The position numbers and the translations under genes were made by a program. Positions 1 through 9,204 of a stretch of 22,398 bases of DNA are shown here, in pieces. The notes beneath the pieces are model-generated. The model searched no databases, had not been told where the DNA came from, and worked only from the letters and a program-made list of their open reading frames with translations. The stretch's first letter is position 1; each line of letters begins with the position of its first letter. Origin of the DNA: Nemertoderma westbladi (lineage: Eukaryota > Xenacoelomorpha > Nemertodermatida > Nemertodermatidae); the NCBI GenBank assembly GCA_032718475.1, contig JAUCBJ010007500.1:1-22398 (forward strand), given 5' to 3'.

Positions 1-614
1 AAGTCATGTATAAAACAGAACATTGACTATTAAAGAATACTATTAAATAACATCCCAGATCTGTATGCATTGGAACTACCCTAATTCTACCGCTAGCTTT
101 GCATAATGTCACCATAGCAACAACCACGCTAGAATTAGAATTGAGTTAAAAGAACAATAGAAAGCTTGTCCCATTGAATAGCATAGGGAATAAATAGCGC
201 ACTACTAGTATCCAAGGATACATAATAATACAGTGACATTCTGGAAGGCATTGACTAACGGACAAATGGCCCGAATGTGTGTAATTTGTGACAAGTTGTG
301 TGTGTGGTATTTGTGAGTTTATAGGTGAATGTTACTGCTAAGGTGTGTTTACAGTAGCTAGTCGCAATCGTAAAAGTAACCTAACTCTCCAAGGAAAACC
401 TGAAGTACATCTAAGTCTTTGGGACGGACAGTCGAGTGACTTGTGTCGGTTGTCGTTGTCGTTGTGCGGCTACGTCGTTGGCGAAAGTACAGCGGCGACG
501 ACACATCGGCGCTGAGGATCTCGTACTGTCCGGGGGTTAATTGGAGTAGGCAGCGACGCTCGCTAGCCTGAATATAAACTCCTTATACTGTAGATAAACT
601 CATATATAGCAGAC
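1..614. other. Upstream region without a recognised gene
   Basis: No coding region is supported here. The first 170 bases contain an RFX X-box consensus, listed separately. A TATA-like stretch (AATAAATAG) lies near 190. From about 420 the sequence becomes richer in CpG and G+C than the AT-rich sequence typical of the window. This could be the promoter and 5' leader of the short reading frame at 615, but no transcript evidence is available. Confidence 0.3.
108..121. promoter_or_regulatory. RFX X-box consensus (GTCACCATAGCAAC)
   Basis: The 14 bases fit the X-box consensus GTNRCC-N(0-3)-RGYAAC at every position, with a 2-base spacer. In animals such sites bind RFX factors and are frequent upstream of ciliary genes. 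It lies about 500 bp upstream of the open frame at 615. A match of this length can occur by chance in 22 kb, so the function is inference only. Confidence 0.25.
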
Positions 615-920
615 ATGACGGAGTTGATGGAAGATGTTCTTGGTATCGGGGAGCGATATACTCTATTTTTGCAAGCGTTTGTTGATAGCTTAATACGCGG
701 CGATGTTAGTCCAACTGCTGCGGAGGACGATGGTCGTTATATCGAACCGCCAATGTCCCAAGAGCAGCCCGCGCGCGAGTTGGACTATAGAAAATTCGCT
801 GCTCGATATACGCAGCGTAATGGTACGTATGTGGTCTTCTTAACTACTGGTCATCCTATCGATTTACACAATACGGACTATGTCGACTATATATTCTGCC
901 CAGCAGAGTCGGAACCATAA
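615..920 (+). CDS. Hypothetical 101-residue protein, unrecognised
   Basis: An ATG-initiated frame of 101 codons in the CpG-richer region. The protein is acidic, with no signal peptide and no membrane segment. It has a helical N-terminus and a Tyr/Asp-rich C-terminal part (TDYVDYIF). I do not recognise a family. Just past the stop, a different frame stays open for about 34 codons (about 920-1024), so the coding region may have been longer and may be frameshifted. Composition unlike the flanks supports either a real exon or a relatively young inserted element. Chance occurrence is possible. Confidence 0.3.
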   Translation: MTELMEDVLGIGERYTLFLQAFVDSLIRGDVSPTAAEDDGRYIEPPMSQEQPARELDYRKFAARYTQRNGTYVVFLTTGHPIDLHNTDYVDYIFCPAESEP

Positions 921-1634
921 ACGGAAATTCGAATGCGAAAATTCTATTCGAAATCGACTCGAAAGAAAAGACACTTAAGAAACAAATGGACGCGGTAACT
1001 CCAACGTATATTTGGAATTCTTGATAGAAGCATTGTAACAACAAATAAATATCACCCGCGTTTACCCTACCAGACGTGCGTCTTTGGTATTATTACGATA
1101 AATGCCCTAGACCCAACTAATAAACGGAAAGACATAAACATCCACGTAAACCGAAACTTGTTGACGTATCACCTATGCTCACTCGGCTCGAACGATCCTG
1201 GAGTAAACCTACGATCAGAGTCCCGGAATACTCGGTCAAACCTCCTCATTCCTTAGTTGGACCTCAGACCTGCGATCTTGGTGGTGTCGCGGATCCTCGC
1301 GGACTGTATTCACTGTTCAAAGATCTAGTGCTACCCTAACAATTAATCGGTAACACTCCGACAGTGATTTCTAGCTAGCCGCCCATCTTACCTAGCCGGA
1401 TTGTGACGCGGACACCTAATATCACTATCCAACCGTATGGTCGTCCACGTTTAACGCGATACAACCCCTCATCAAGGTGAAGGAGAGCGTTGTACGAAAC
1501 GAGTTAAACGCTATTTTATAAAGATCAAAAAGGAAACCTGCGTTTGTTCAGATAAACGTAAGTTATAACAGTGAGTCCAATCGATAAACGAATTGGCCTT
1601 ATCTCAATTCGATTGGGAAATCCAGAATCTCTAA
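921..1634. other. CpG-richer stretch without a recognised gene
   Basis: No long frame is seen on either strand. Short open pieces occur in several plus-strand frames separated by stops, for example around 1445-1530 and 1590-1631. This looks like decayed coding sequence or an untranslated region of an unidentified element. No RNA gene was found. Confidence 0.3.
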
Positions 1635-2030
1635 GAAGTTATCGAACTTGGACGATCCTATTCTCTGCGAGAGTTTTTGGATGAACGTATCCAGCTACGA
1701 GCGGAGGAAAATCAGCTCGAGGAGAAGCATATCGAAACGGCAGATACCTCGACCACAATCCTACACCTTCTGATGCAATCATATTGCACCCTTCACCCAG
1801 GAGTTATGGCCCTCCTAGTAAAGTGGCTCCCCCCAAAGAGAAAAAGACTCTTGCTAGCCTCAAAAAACTGCGTAAACGCCGTCTGCGTAAGAAAGACTAA
1901 CTGTTTAGAGTATCTTTATGTTTTAGAAACTGTGATTTTTATATTTTATAGACTGAAAATCCCATTTTCTGGGAGCGGTGTAAAAGCCTTTGCTGAATTG
2001 CCCCGTTATTTTTATTATCTTTTACATTAA
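1635..2030 (+). CDS. Uncharacterised open frame with helical charged segment
   Basis: The frame is open from 1635, just after a TAA at 1632-1634, to the stop ending at 2030. It has no ATG near its start, so it would have to be an exon or a decayed gene. The first 40 residues are highly charged and predicted helical (LREFLDERIQLRAEENQLEE). The region past about residue 80 is hydrophobic and AT-rich and looks non-coding. I do not recognise a family. A second open frame overlaps it at 1685-1900, and at most one of them is likely to be real. Confidence 0.2.
   Translation, partial: EVIELGRSYSLREFLDERIQLRAEENQLEEKHIETADTSTTILHLLMQSYCTLHPGVMALLVKWLPPKRKRLLLASKNCVNAVCVRKTNCLEYLYVLETVIFIFYRLKIPFSGSGVKAFAELPRYFYYLLH
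1685..1900 (+). CDS. Alternative open frame ending in a basic tail
   Basis: In the frame offset by one from its neighbour, 71 codons stay open to a TAA at 1898-1900. The product is rich in Gly, Pro and Ser, then ends in a strongly basic tail (KKLRKRRLRKKD). That tail could be a nucleic-acid-binding or nuclear-localisation segment. There is no start codon, as a TGA lies at 1682-1684, so it would need splicing or an upstream frameshift. The orderly Pro-rich-to-basic layout makes it at least as plausible as the overlapping frame. Confidence 0.2.
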   Translation, partial: TYPATSGGKSARGEAYRNGRYLDHNPTPSDAIILHPSPRSYGPPSKVAPPKEKKTLASLKKLRKRRLRKKD

Positions 2031-3190
2031 AATACTCTGTAGTTGATTTAATAAGTGTAAGAGACCGTATTATTGCTGTATCGGTGTTTTTAGAGGATCT
2101 AAGACCTATTTCCTCCGTATGTGTACTGTGAAAGGCATATTTTATGATTCTATGGCAATTCGTGACGCAAAGGGGTGATAGCTACTCTTGAACAGTAGTT
2201 ACTATGACTACGGTTAACAGCTGACATTCATACGTGTTGATTTCCTTTGTTCTACGGCGTCTCTCAGTTCAGTCAGCCAATTAGAGCGTTTTTGTGGCTC
2301 CTTGTACAGAAAATTTCCGAGAAATGACGCAATGCCTATGTGCAGTGTTTACATTCAGTCCTGAGCCAAAGAAAGAACGGCTTGGAAGTATTTTGTGCTT
2401 TACTGTTTTTTAGTCTTACACTAGTAGGTTTAATTATAAAGGGCATATATCCTTTAACCTAACGACTACCTGACTCATGGAATCACTGCTGACTGATCAT
2501 ACATGCTGACTGCTGAAACATTGCAAACTCATAACAATCAGTGTTTTCATTGTTGTTTTATACTGCTATTTACCGTCAGTTCTTCATAATATGGTTGATG
2601 AATAATTATATTTGGAATAACGATAAATAACCCCGAAACCCAATATTCTTGATATACCGAAGGTAAGAGAGAAGGGTTACAGATAAACGATTGTGACTTA
2701 TGTTAAAGTGGTTTGAAGTGAATCTAATGTTATTTGATAGACCCTACATGAGTCAGTCTGTGTTCCTTTTATATGTGACTAAAATCAGTGAAGATTGGCA
2801 GATTAGTGTGCAGTATTGTGCAGCATTGTGTATGAGTGAGTCTGTTAAAGAAGCAATTCCTAAAGAATGCGCCATATATGTGAATTATAATTAAGCCATA
2901 TCGTTGTGAGTAGTTTAAGTCATAACTCTGTTTATATAGATAAAGCGCCACGTCCTAAAGGAACTGTTAATATTACCGAAGGTGAATAATATTGTCAGAG
3001 ATTATATAATACTGTCAGTCGAATAATACATTAGGCTTACATAGCAATAAAATTAAACCGTCGAACCCAATCTCCCGGGAATCTCCAGCGGGTGAATGGT
3101 CGCGCACGGATTGGTTTCGACTAGTGTAGTGAATCAAATACTTGTCATAGACTAAAAACTGATTTAATATCTAGAAGACATCTTAATTTG
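2031..3190. other. AT-rich stretch, no gene seen
   Basis: Only short frames occur (for example about 64 codons at 2700), with compositions typical of chance. No RNA gene or clear repeat is visible. A small CpG-rich patch at about 3060-3130 precedes the LINE fragment. Confidence 0.4.
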
Positions 3191-4436
3191 GTGGGTTAAA
3201 CTGCCAAAGGTCTGAAAGCGCGAACACAGGAGCTAATAAACCAAAAGGTTGATGCCATAAATGATGCTGACGACAGCAGGCAATCATCCCAGGCATGGAG
3301 ATCGATCAACTTGCTTGCTGGTCGAAAAAGCAAACCAACCACAAAGGTTAAGGCTGAATCACCAGCCGATCGCCTCAATGGTTGAAAAGCTCCTCAATAA
3401 TGACAGGGTATTGCCTGATCACTTTATAGAAGTAAAAGTGTCTGAGTCTGTACTCCCAGATATTCCCATTGGTGATATCTCCTTTGCAGAAGTGAAGGCT
3501 GCTGCAAAGAGCATTAAGACCAATCGTGCCAGTGGAGTAGATGGTGTTCCCCCTGAGGTCTTTAAAATACCTGAGTGTTTAAAGCTCATCTATCCCATCA
3601 TAGTAGAAATGTACCGAACAACAAGAGTCCCACAAGAAATGAAAACAAATAAGTTGGTGCCAGTTCCCAAGAAGGGCAACCTAACACTCTATGGTACTTT
3701 TCGGGGAATCTCATTGATCTCGATTGCTGCAAAGCTATACAATAGAATTCTATTAAATCGCATCAGGGATCCCATTGAGAGACTGCTCTGTGGAAATCAG
3801 AATGGGTTCCATAAAGGTCGTGGGACCATGGAGCCCATTTTGGCACTTAGAAGGATAATTGAAGAATTATCAAAAAAGAAAGACAGGCATCTGGCTGTTA
3901 TCTTTATTGACTTCTTCAAGGCCTTTGATTCAGTCTCTCGTTCACATGTTCAGCATACTTTCATTATATGGGATTCCTGATGAATTTATTGCAGCAATCA
4001 GATCAGTATACGATGGTTCGACAACATTTGTGTCTACTGTTGACGGTGACACAGAACCATTTGAAGTGTTATGGGGCGTCCTCCAGGGAGACACACTTGC
4101 ACCATTCTTGTTCATAATTGTTGTTGACTATGTTCTACGCATGTCCTTAGATCATCATAATGATGATGATCATCTACTCCACCTACTCCACCACCTACTG
4201 GCTCCAGAAGTAGCGCAGAAGAAGGAAATCCTGCCAAGTACCTAACTGATCTAGACTTTGCTGATGACTTAGGAGTACTCTCAGAATCACTAGAGGGAGC
4301 CCAACGGCTCCTCAGCTCATTAGAACATGCTGCTTCTAGTGTTGGTCTTTTTATTAACTCCAGAAAGACCAAAATTTTGACAGTTAACTTTGAAAGTCCT
4401 CAGCAAGTCTCTGATCGGATGAGCATAAGCTCAAAA
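3191..4436 (+). pseudogene. LINE reverse transcriptase fragment, copy 1 (frameshifted)
   Basis: This is the reverse transcriptase region of a non-LTR retrotransposon, truncated at both ends. The frame at 3206-3376 encodes the pre-RT segment (KARTQELINQKVDAI...). The next frame (about 3375-3945) carries RT motifs: NRASGVDGVPPEVF, the RGISLISIAAKLYNRIL segment, NGFHKGRGT and motif A FIDFFKAFD. A frameshift near 3945 leads to GVLQGDTLAPFLFI (motif B). Another near 4227 leads to DLDFADDLGVLS, the catalytic FADD motif. The endonuclease domain and 3' end are missing. At 4436 the sense sequence stops and an inverted copy of an earlier part of the same element begins. At least three frameshifts show it is dead. 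The clade (I/Nimb-, RTE- or CR1-like) cannot be fixed by eye. Confidence 0.85.
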
Positions 4437-4550
4437 TATGGATTTCCTCGACTTCTGGAGCCAGTAGGTGGAGTTACCATCACACCATCATCGTTATGAT
4501 GATATAAGGGCATGCATAGAACATAGTCAACCACATTTATGAACATGAAT
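4437..4550 (-). mobile_element. Antisense LINE segment, part A
   Basis: This stretch is close to the reverse complement of 4110-4228 in the adjacent sense copy, including the VVDYVLRMS-encoding part, the CATCATAATGATGATG tract and the GGCTCCAGAAGT stretch. It begins exactly where sense copy 1 ends, so the two copies meet tail to tail. Its continuation is found 1.5 kb further on at 6071-6180, beyond an inserted Penelope-like element. Confidence 0.8.
4534..4550. repeat. Left target-site duplication of the Penelope-like insertion
   Basis: The 17 bases CATTTATGAACATGAAT match CAATTATGAACAAGAAT at 6071-6087 with two differences. Both represent the same stretch of the antisense LINE, seen once in the sense copy near 4110-4126. 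That is the pattern expected from a target-site duplication flanking 4551-6070. Confidence 0.7.
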
Positions 4551-6070
4551 TAACTGGGGGTGGGGCTAAACACGTGGAAGCCAGGGATCGACATCTTACT
4601 GATTGCTTTGTAGCAGGTTACCCTAACCAGTTTTGAGAACATTTACGACATATTGATTTTTCCATCATTTCGGGAAGTAACAGTGTGGATGATTTATCGG
4701 GAAATCCGAGAAATTCACACCGAGTTTTTCTCACCTTGTACGGGTATTTTGAACCAATCGTGAGAAATATTACACCGGAACTGAATATTAAATTACGGGA
4801 CATGGATATTACTGTAGGTTGATGATGGCGACATCAGCAACTCCTAATTTGGGGAACATTTTGGTTAAAAAACGGGAGAAAGATGACAACAGGGGAAATA
4901 AACCATGTGGTTCCAGCATATGAGTGACGTGTCAATTGGTGAGTGACAGTAGGACACCATGTGGGGAGACAATATTGGGGGTGCCTTTAATTGCACTTCT
5001 AGTAATGTGTTGTACACTATTTTCTGCTACGACCACCAGGATCATTTCTACATAGGACAAAGTGAACAGAAATTACATGAACGTATGAACGGACACAGAC
5101 AATCAATTAGAGAAGCGAGGAGAAACCCTTTACCTGTATACAGTGACTTCCACGAGGATTTACTGGTAGAACATTTCCGACAATGCGAATTGTAGAAAAT
5201 GAAATTTTAATCTTCACACAGTACAGAACCGATAGGGACCGAATTCACAGATAAGCAGTATACATCCATAAGTACAACCAGCTTTTAAACAAAATGATGC
5301 CAGTGATTGAAATTTTAAACATTAATTGGTGCATATATTAATATACATTTATACTTACTAGGCCTCAAATTATTTCAATTGTATGGTAATTTGTTAACAA
5401 CATTTTTGGGTGCTATTCCAACATACACATTTACATTCACATAAATTTCCTCTGTATAATTATTTTTCATTATTTTTTATTATATTTTGTATACTGTATG
5501 ATATTTCCTACTGAACACTATGCTTTCTAACTTCGTAACTGGAATTAAACGGTTGTACGGTATTCTGTAAAAATAACCATTGGTGCTTTTTCTAATATAC
5601 ATTTGCATTCCTGAACTTTCTCTATGTTTATTTTGATATTTTATACTTATTAGTCCTAAAATTCTTTCAACTAGTTAAATTGTATGGTAATTTGTCTAAC
5701 AACCTTTCTGCCGTACTATAGTATTAGCGCTATTTCAACCTCACATTTGATCTCCCCTTTAGTTTCTCTATATATTTTTATTTTATTTGGCATACTGTAT
5801 AAAATATTATAATGATTACTACAATTTCTAACTACGCGTAGTCTTAGGCCCAAAATCAATTCAGTACGGTACTGCAGTAGACAGTAGTGCCTATTCCTGT
5901 ACCGGTACCTATTTTAGTACATAGGCTTGCAGTGTATTGTAATTTTATTTTATATATTATCTTGTGTATCCCCGAAGAAGGCCACTAAGGCAGAAATCGA
6001 TCAGACGTTCCTCATAACTTTTTTCATAGTTTATGGGAAGTAGAGCCCAGGACCCATCAATCTAATCCTA
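4551..6070 (+). mobile_element. Penelope-like retroelement remnant nested in a LINE
   Basis: An insertion of 1520 bp interrupts the antisense LINE piece. Its first part (about 4560-4810) encodes decayed sequence compatible with the Penelope-like post-RT region. Then comes a linker (ATPNLGNILVKKREKDDN...KPCG, about 4830-4915) and the GIY-YIG domain. The rest (5310-6070) is AT-rich 3' sequence without frames, ending near a GC-rich stretch (GAAGAAGGCCACTAAGGCAG, from about 5973) that can form a short hairpin. The reverse transcriptase is missing, so the copy is 5'-truncated. The 17-bp direct repeats at its borders support insertion by retrotransposition. Confidence 0.7.
4824..5310 (+). pseudogene. 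GIY-YIG endonuclease domain of a Penelope-like element
   Basis: The clearest frame runs from about 4959 to 5195. It shows the family pattern: CTSSNVLYTIFC, then HFYIGQSEQKLHERMNGHRQSIREARR. The tyrosine of the GIY equivalent, the YIG motif, the catalytic Arg (HERM) and the conserved His (GH) are visible. The second Cys pair usual in Penelope-like zinc-binding segments is degraded (CYDH). A stop at 5193-5195 and a frame change separate it from the C-terminal part (about 5190-5295), which encodes IHKYNQLLN, like the family's terminal motif. The linker in front lies in yet another frame. This domain nicks target DNA in Penelope-like retrotransposition; this copy is not functional. Confidence 0.75.
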
Positions 6071-6180
6071 CAATTATGAACAAGAATGGTGCAAGTGTGT
6101 CTCCCTGGAGGACTCCCCATAACCCTTTGAATGGTTCTGTGTCACTGTCAACAATAGACACAAATGTCTTCGAACCATCA
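6071..6180 (-). mobile_element. Antisense LINE segment, part B
   Basis: This is the reverse complement of about 4010-4126 of LINE copy 1, covering motif B (GVLQGD...LAPFLF) with scattered substitutions. The match ends abruptly after CGAACCATC at about 6179. Together with 4437-4550 it forms one antisense copy split by the Penelope-like insertion. Its first 17 bases are the right-hand target duplication. Confidence 0.85.
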
Positions 6181-6472
6181 ACGACATTTGAAGGGTACAA
6201 ACCAGGTGGTCAAAGTGTATAAACGAAACGATTTAGAATGTACAACATCAAAGGGTAAGAGTCAAAGGGTACAAAATCAGGAGGTAAAAGGGTATAAAAG
6301 CGGCAGTCACAGTGTACAATCAATATTTGTTATAAATTTCATTACAATGAGTTATAAAGTACCATTAATGTTCATTATATTTTGAGATTGTTTACAAACT
6401 TATTAGGCCTATAATACAACAAATACAATATACATAGGCCTATATAAGAAGCATCATTTAAAAAATATAGCA
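6181..6472. other. Non-coding stretch with short internal repeats
   Basis: Imperfect iterations of GTCAAAGGGTACAAA and AAAGGGTATAAAAG occur at 6185-6300, followed by AT-rich sequence with TAGGCCTA palindromes. No gene is supported. Confidence 0.35.
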
Positions 6473-6708
6473 ATGGAGTTTGTTCCGGTAGCAGAGCAGC
6501 TAGGTTTGGTACAAGCCACAATCGTCAGCACCCTGTTGTTCAGTATGAGAGCGTGCGATGGCACGGTTGTCTGTTGGAATTCTCTTTCAAGAACTCCTTC
6601 AAAATGGCGGACTACTACAAGTGCAACAAATACGTGTCTCTATCCAAATCACACAGATTCCAGTTCAGAATGGCATCATCCAAATGGATCCCGTGGGGCG
6701 AGTGACGA
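6473..6708 (+). CDS. Possible exon or promoter-proximal exon, unrecognised
   Basis: All three plus-strand frames stay open for much of this interval, and the composition is less AT-rich than the surroundings. An acceptor-like tract (CCCTGTTGTTCAG) ends at 6542, and a donor-like ACGAAA|GTAAGC occurs at 6708/6709. The sequence CAAAATGGCGGAC near 6610-6622 resembles both a strong start context and the extended YY1-binding motif. The frame starting there (MADYYKCNKY...) ends in TGA at 6703-6705. I cannot say which frame, if any, is translated, and no family is recognised. Confidence 0.2.
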
Positions 6709-7259
6709 AAGTAAGCGAGCTTAGCATACAGGTACCACTATCTCAATCAATGTGTCTGTTGTTCTGTTGTGTCCAATTTTAAACGTTAATAACTCAGCCA
6801 AATCTCGATAAAATATATCCAAACTTGGTACATATGTAATCTGGCAAAAGTTTAGAAATTTTCCAAGTTGAATTTGCGTGGGTCTTCATGCAGCATCTGT
6901 GTAACTGTCTTTTGCATTTATATTAAATTTATCTATCCAAAAATTATTAGGCTTGGCATCAGCTGGTTACTAGGAGACTGCAGGATATATCAGGTGGGTT
7001 TGAAATTCAGCAATACCGGTACAATGCAGCAATAATGTGGCCTTGGGAAGTGTGGTAGGCCTATTTCACTTTCAGTCATTCCAGCATTTCCAGAATGCCG
7101 TGTTCAGAGTACGACACTGGTACCATGAGATGCCTGTACTCAGTATCGGTACTGCTCACTGCTGTTGCTGTAAGTGGTAGGCCTAGCTTTCTAGGCTGTT
7201 TGTCAGTCTGTCAGTGTGAAAATAAACCTACAACAAAAAGCACAGACAATAAAGCTGAC
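6709..7259. other. Intergenic or intronic stretch, no gene seen
   Basis: AT-rich to neutral sequence with TAGGCCTA palindromes (near 7060 and 7180). No sustained reading frame and no RNA gene. Confidence 0.35.
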
Positions 7260-7416
7260 CTGTGATTGTGATGGGTGTAGGTGCTGTGGATGTGGAGAGG
7301 ACATCATAGAGACCTCCTGATAGTGCAATGGCCGTGGTCCCGTGGATGGAGGCTGTGTTGACGATGAGGATGGCAATGGGGAGGCATTGGAGGAGGAACC
7401 AATAGGATCATGGCTC
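7260..7416 (-). CDS. Possible Pro/Ser/His-rich internal exon
   Basis: On the minus strand, 52 codons are open between an acceptor-like GTCTCTCAG|GAG and a donor-like ATCACAG|GTCAGC. They encode a low-complexity Ser/Pro/Gln/His-rich segment (for example SSSSTQPPSTGPRPLHYQEV). Such segments are common in disordered parts of transcription factors and scaffold proteins. The splice sites are plausible but unproven, and low-complexity sequence can give open frames by chance. Confidence 0.2.
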
Positions 7417-8107
7417 CTGAGAGACTACATGTGGTTTCCCACCTCCTTTACAAATGTTGCAGTCTAAGTGCTGGGTCAACCGAGGGTCTTAAAGGCTTTT
7501 AATTTGGTTGGAATAGGTAGCCACGGTTGAATAGTTCCTCGTACTTTGCAATATTTGAGTTTTCCACCTCTGTTTGCATTATTTTCAATTTCGTACCTGG
7601 GGCCCCTTCAAAAACTGAACCAAAATTAATATTCCAATATGTCCTGGGTACACTCCACAAAAAAGTTCCAGACTCCTAGCCCCCAAAAATATCAGTCTTT
7701 TTTGATAAAAAAAAAAGGGCCATCATAAGGTTCAGAATTCTAAGCAATTGGCTTCAGGTGGCGCCTTGATAGCCATGCCCAGAGCCAACCTGCTCTCCTG
7801 CGCTGCACATACAAAGGAACAGTGGATTGAAAACTGGCAATGAACAGGGACTGACTTGGACTGCCTGAGTGGTCCTCTGTTGCCCCCACACAACTACGAG
7901 CCTGAAATGGACTCAGAAAGTCTAGGTATAGCAGTGGGTCCGCAGAGGGATGACAGACCCTGAGCCAAGCCACTTTGTATTCTTGATGAGCGATCCCAAA
8001 GGGGATCACAAAGAACTAAATTGACAAAAGCATATCTTTCTCATTCAAACGTGGTTCTTCAATGCCAGTTTACCCATATCCTCTTCTAAAACTTGGGTTT
8101 AAAGTGA
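7417..8107. other. No confident gene
   Basis: Non-coding sequence with a poly-A run near 7710. A minus-strand frame of 89 codons (7740-8009) has no recognisable domain and lies just upstream of a plus-strand LINE endonuclease fragment, so this stretch may be decayed LINE sequence. I could not confirm that by translation. Confidence 0.3.
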
Positions 8108-8413
8108 CAATTTAAACCACAATTCAGGTTATTTGCAAGATTGTTCTGGCAAACTAACTGTTTTCACCCAATACAAGTTTCCAAAACCGACCTGGAAAGC
8201 TGTTTACCCACCCCTATGGGACCCAGTGATCAGATGGACGACCTCATCTTCCATAAGAATTATAGAGGAACATTAGATGACTGCTCCTATCTCACAGTGC
8301 ATACATTCCAGAGTGATCATCGCCTGTTTGTGGTAAGGACCAAATTAAGTGTTTGTGCCAACAAGGGTCCTCAAATGTCTACCACTCTTCATTACATGAC
8401 TGATCTACCTTGA
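8108..8413 (+). pseudogene. LINE endonuclease (EEP) C-terminal fragment
   Basis: About 101 codons resemble the end of the apurinic-like endonuclease domain of non-LTR retrotransposons. In order they show a TNCFHP... segment, SDQMDDLIFHKNYRGTLDDC (equivalent to the usual NQIDYIL...RWR..L.DC/DV) and TFQSDHRLFVVRTKLSV. The last contains the conserved SDH triad element followed by the final beta strand. The N-terminal catalytic half is absent or decayed, and there is no ATG start. It may derive from the same LINE family as the RT copies at 3191 and 12239, but the segments do not overlap. Confidence 0.6.
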
Positions 8414-8454
8414 AAAATGAATATTTTGAATATGAATGAATGAATACTTGAATA

Positions 8455-8760
8455 TTTTTGTTCTAGAACACATTTTTTTGTTCTAGAACATATTTTTTTG
8501 TTCTAGAACATATTTTTTGTTCTAGAACACATTTTTTGTTCTAGAACACATTTTTTTGTTCTAGAACACATTTTTTGTTCAAGAACACATTTTTTTATAC
8601 TAGCTAGTTTTTTTTACTTTTTCATAAATGTTATAGAACAGTGTTATGTTAGTTATCAATCTTGATAAATATTTTTATTCTGGAACACATTTTTTTCTAG
8701 AACATTTTTTGGAAAAAAATACAATCCTACTGTTAGAAGGTTAAATATTTGTTCTAGATA
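8455..8760. repeat. Minisatellite of TTCTAGAA palindromes
   Basis: Seven units of 19-20 bp (TTCTAGAACACATTTTTTTG type) start at 8461, 8481, 8501, 8520, 8539, 8559 and 8578. The last has TTCAAGAA. Degenerate copies continue to about 8755 (TTCTGGAACAC, TTCTAGAACA, TTCTAGAT). Each unit contains TTCTAGAA, a perfect tail-to-tail heat-shock-element dyad (TTCnnGAA), also readable as TGTTCT/AGAACA half-sites. Confidence 0.9.
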
Positions 8761-8782
8761 AAAACCTACATTATCTGTATCC

Positions 8783-8843
8783 GGACAATTCGTACCCATT
8801 ATAAGAAAATTTCGGCTACGAATTGTCTGGGTACGAATTGTCC
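8783..8843. repeat. 15-bp perfect inverted repeat
   Basis: GGACAATTCGTACCC at 8783-8797 is the exact reverse complement of GGGTACGAATTGTCC at 8829-8843. An extra direct copy of TACGAATTGTC lies within the loop near 8817. This could be a tiny foldback element or a remnant of terminal repeats. Confidence 0.85.
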
Positions 8844-8955
8844 TAACTTCATATAAATGATATATTTGCTAAACAAACTATTAAACTACAGTACTTACTT
8901 AGTGGGAACTAGATCAACCAAAATAATAGCTATATTATGTATGACATTAATGCCA

Positions 8956-9061
8956 TTATAACTTTTTCTTGGGCACAGCTTTTGCAAAGTCGGCAATGAC
9001 GTCCAGGTTGGATCGAACAGGTGGGACCAATATTAATGCCATTGGGATTCCAATGTCATTG
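8956..9061 (-). CDS. Possible terminal exon of an unrecognised gene
   Basis: On the minus strand, 34 codons plus a stop follow an acceptor-like GAGAATAG|C. The encoded peptide begins NDIGIPMALILVPPVRSN, continues LDVIADFAKAVP and ends in a lysine-rich KKKL. Its composition (balanced, with a helix and a basic tail) is much more protein-like than the AT-rich flanks. The frame is also open a little further upstream. No family is recognised, and no upstream exon could be identified. Confidence 0.35.
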
Positions 9062-9204
9062 CTATTCTCAAAACCAGTCAGTATACATGAACATCATAAT
9101 GAAAGATAAAATATAAACTAAATCAACATTATGGAAATGATCTGGAATCACACCTACCTACTGAAGGTTAATTTGTTGTAAAAAAGATCGGGAAGCCAGC
9201 TTGC

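Noticed and set aside
5970-6015. Possible hammerhead in the 3' end of the Penelope-like element
   Set aside because: A GAAA and a small GCC/GGC hairpin are present, but there is no CTGATGA core near it.
7740-8009. 89-codon minus-strand frame
   Set aside because: No domain; the downstream plus-strand endonuclease fragment suggests decayed element sequence, but I could not confirm either reading.
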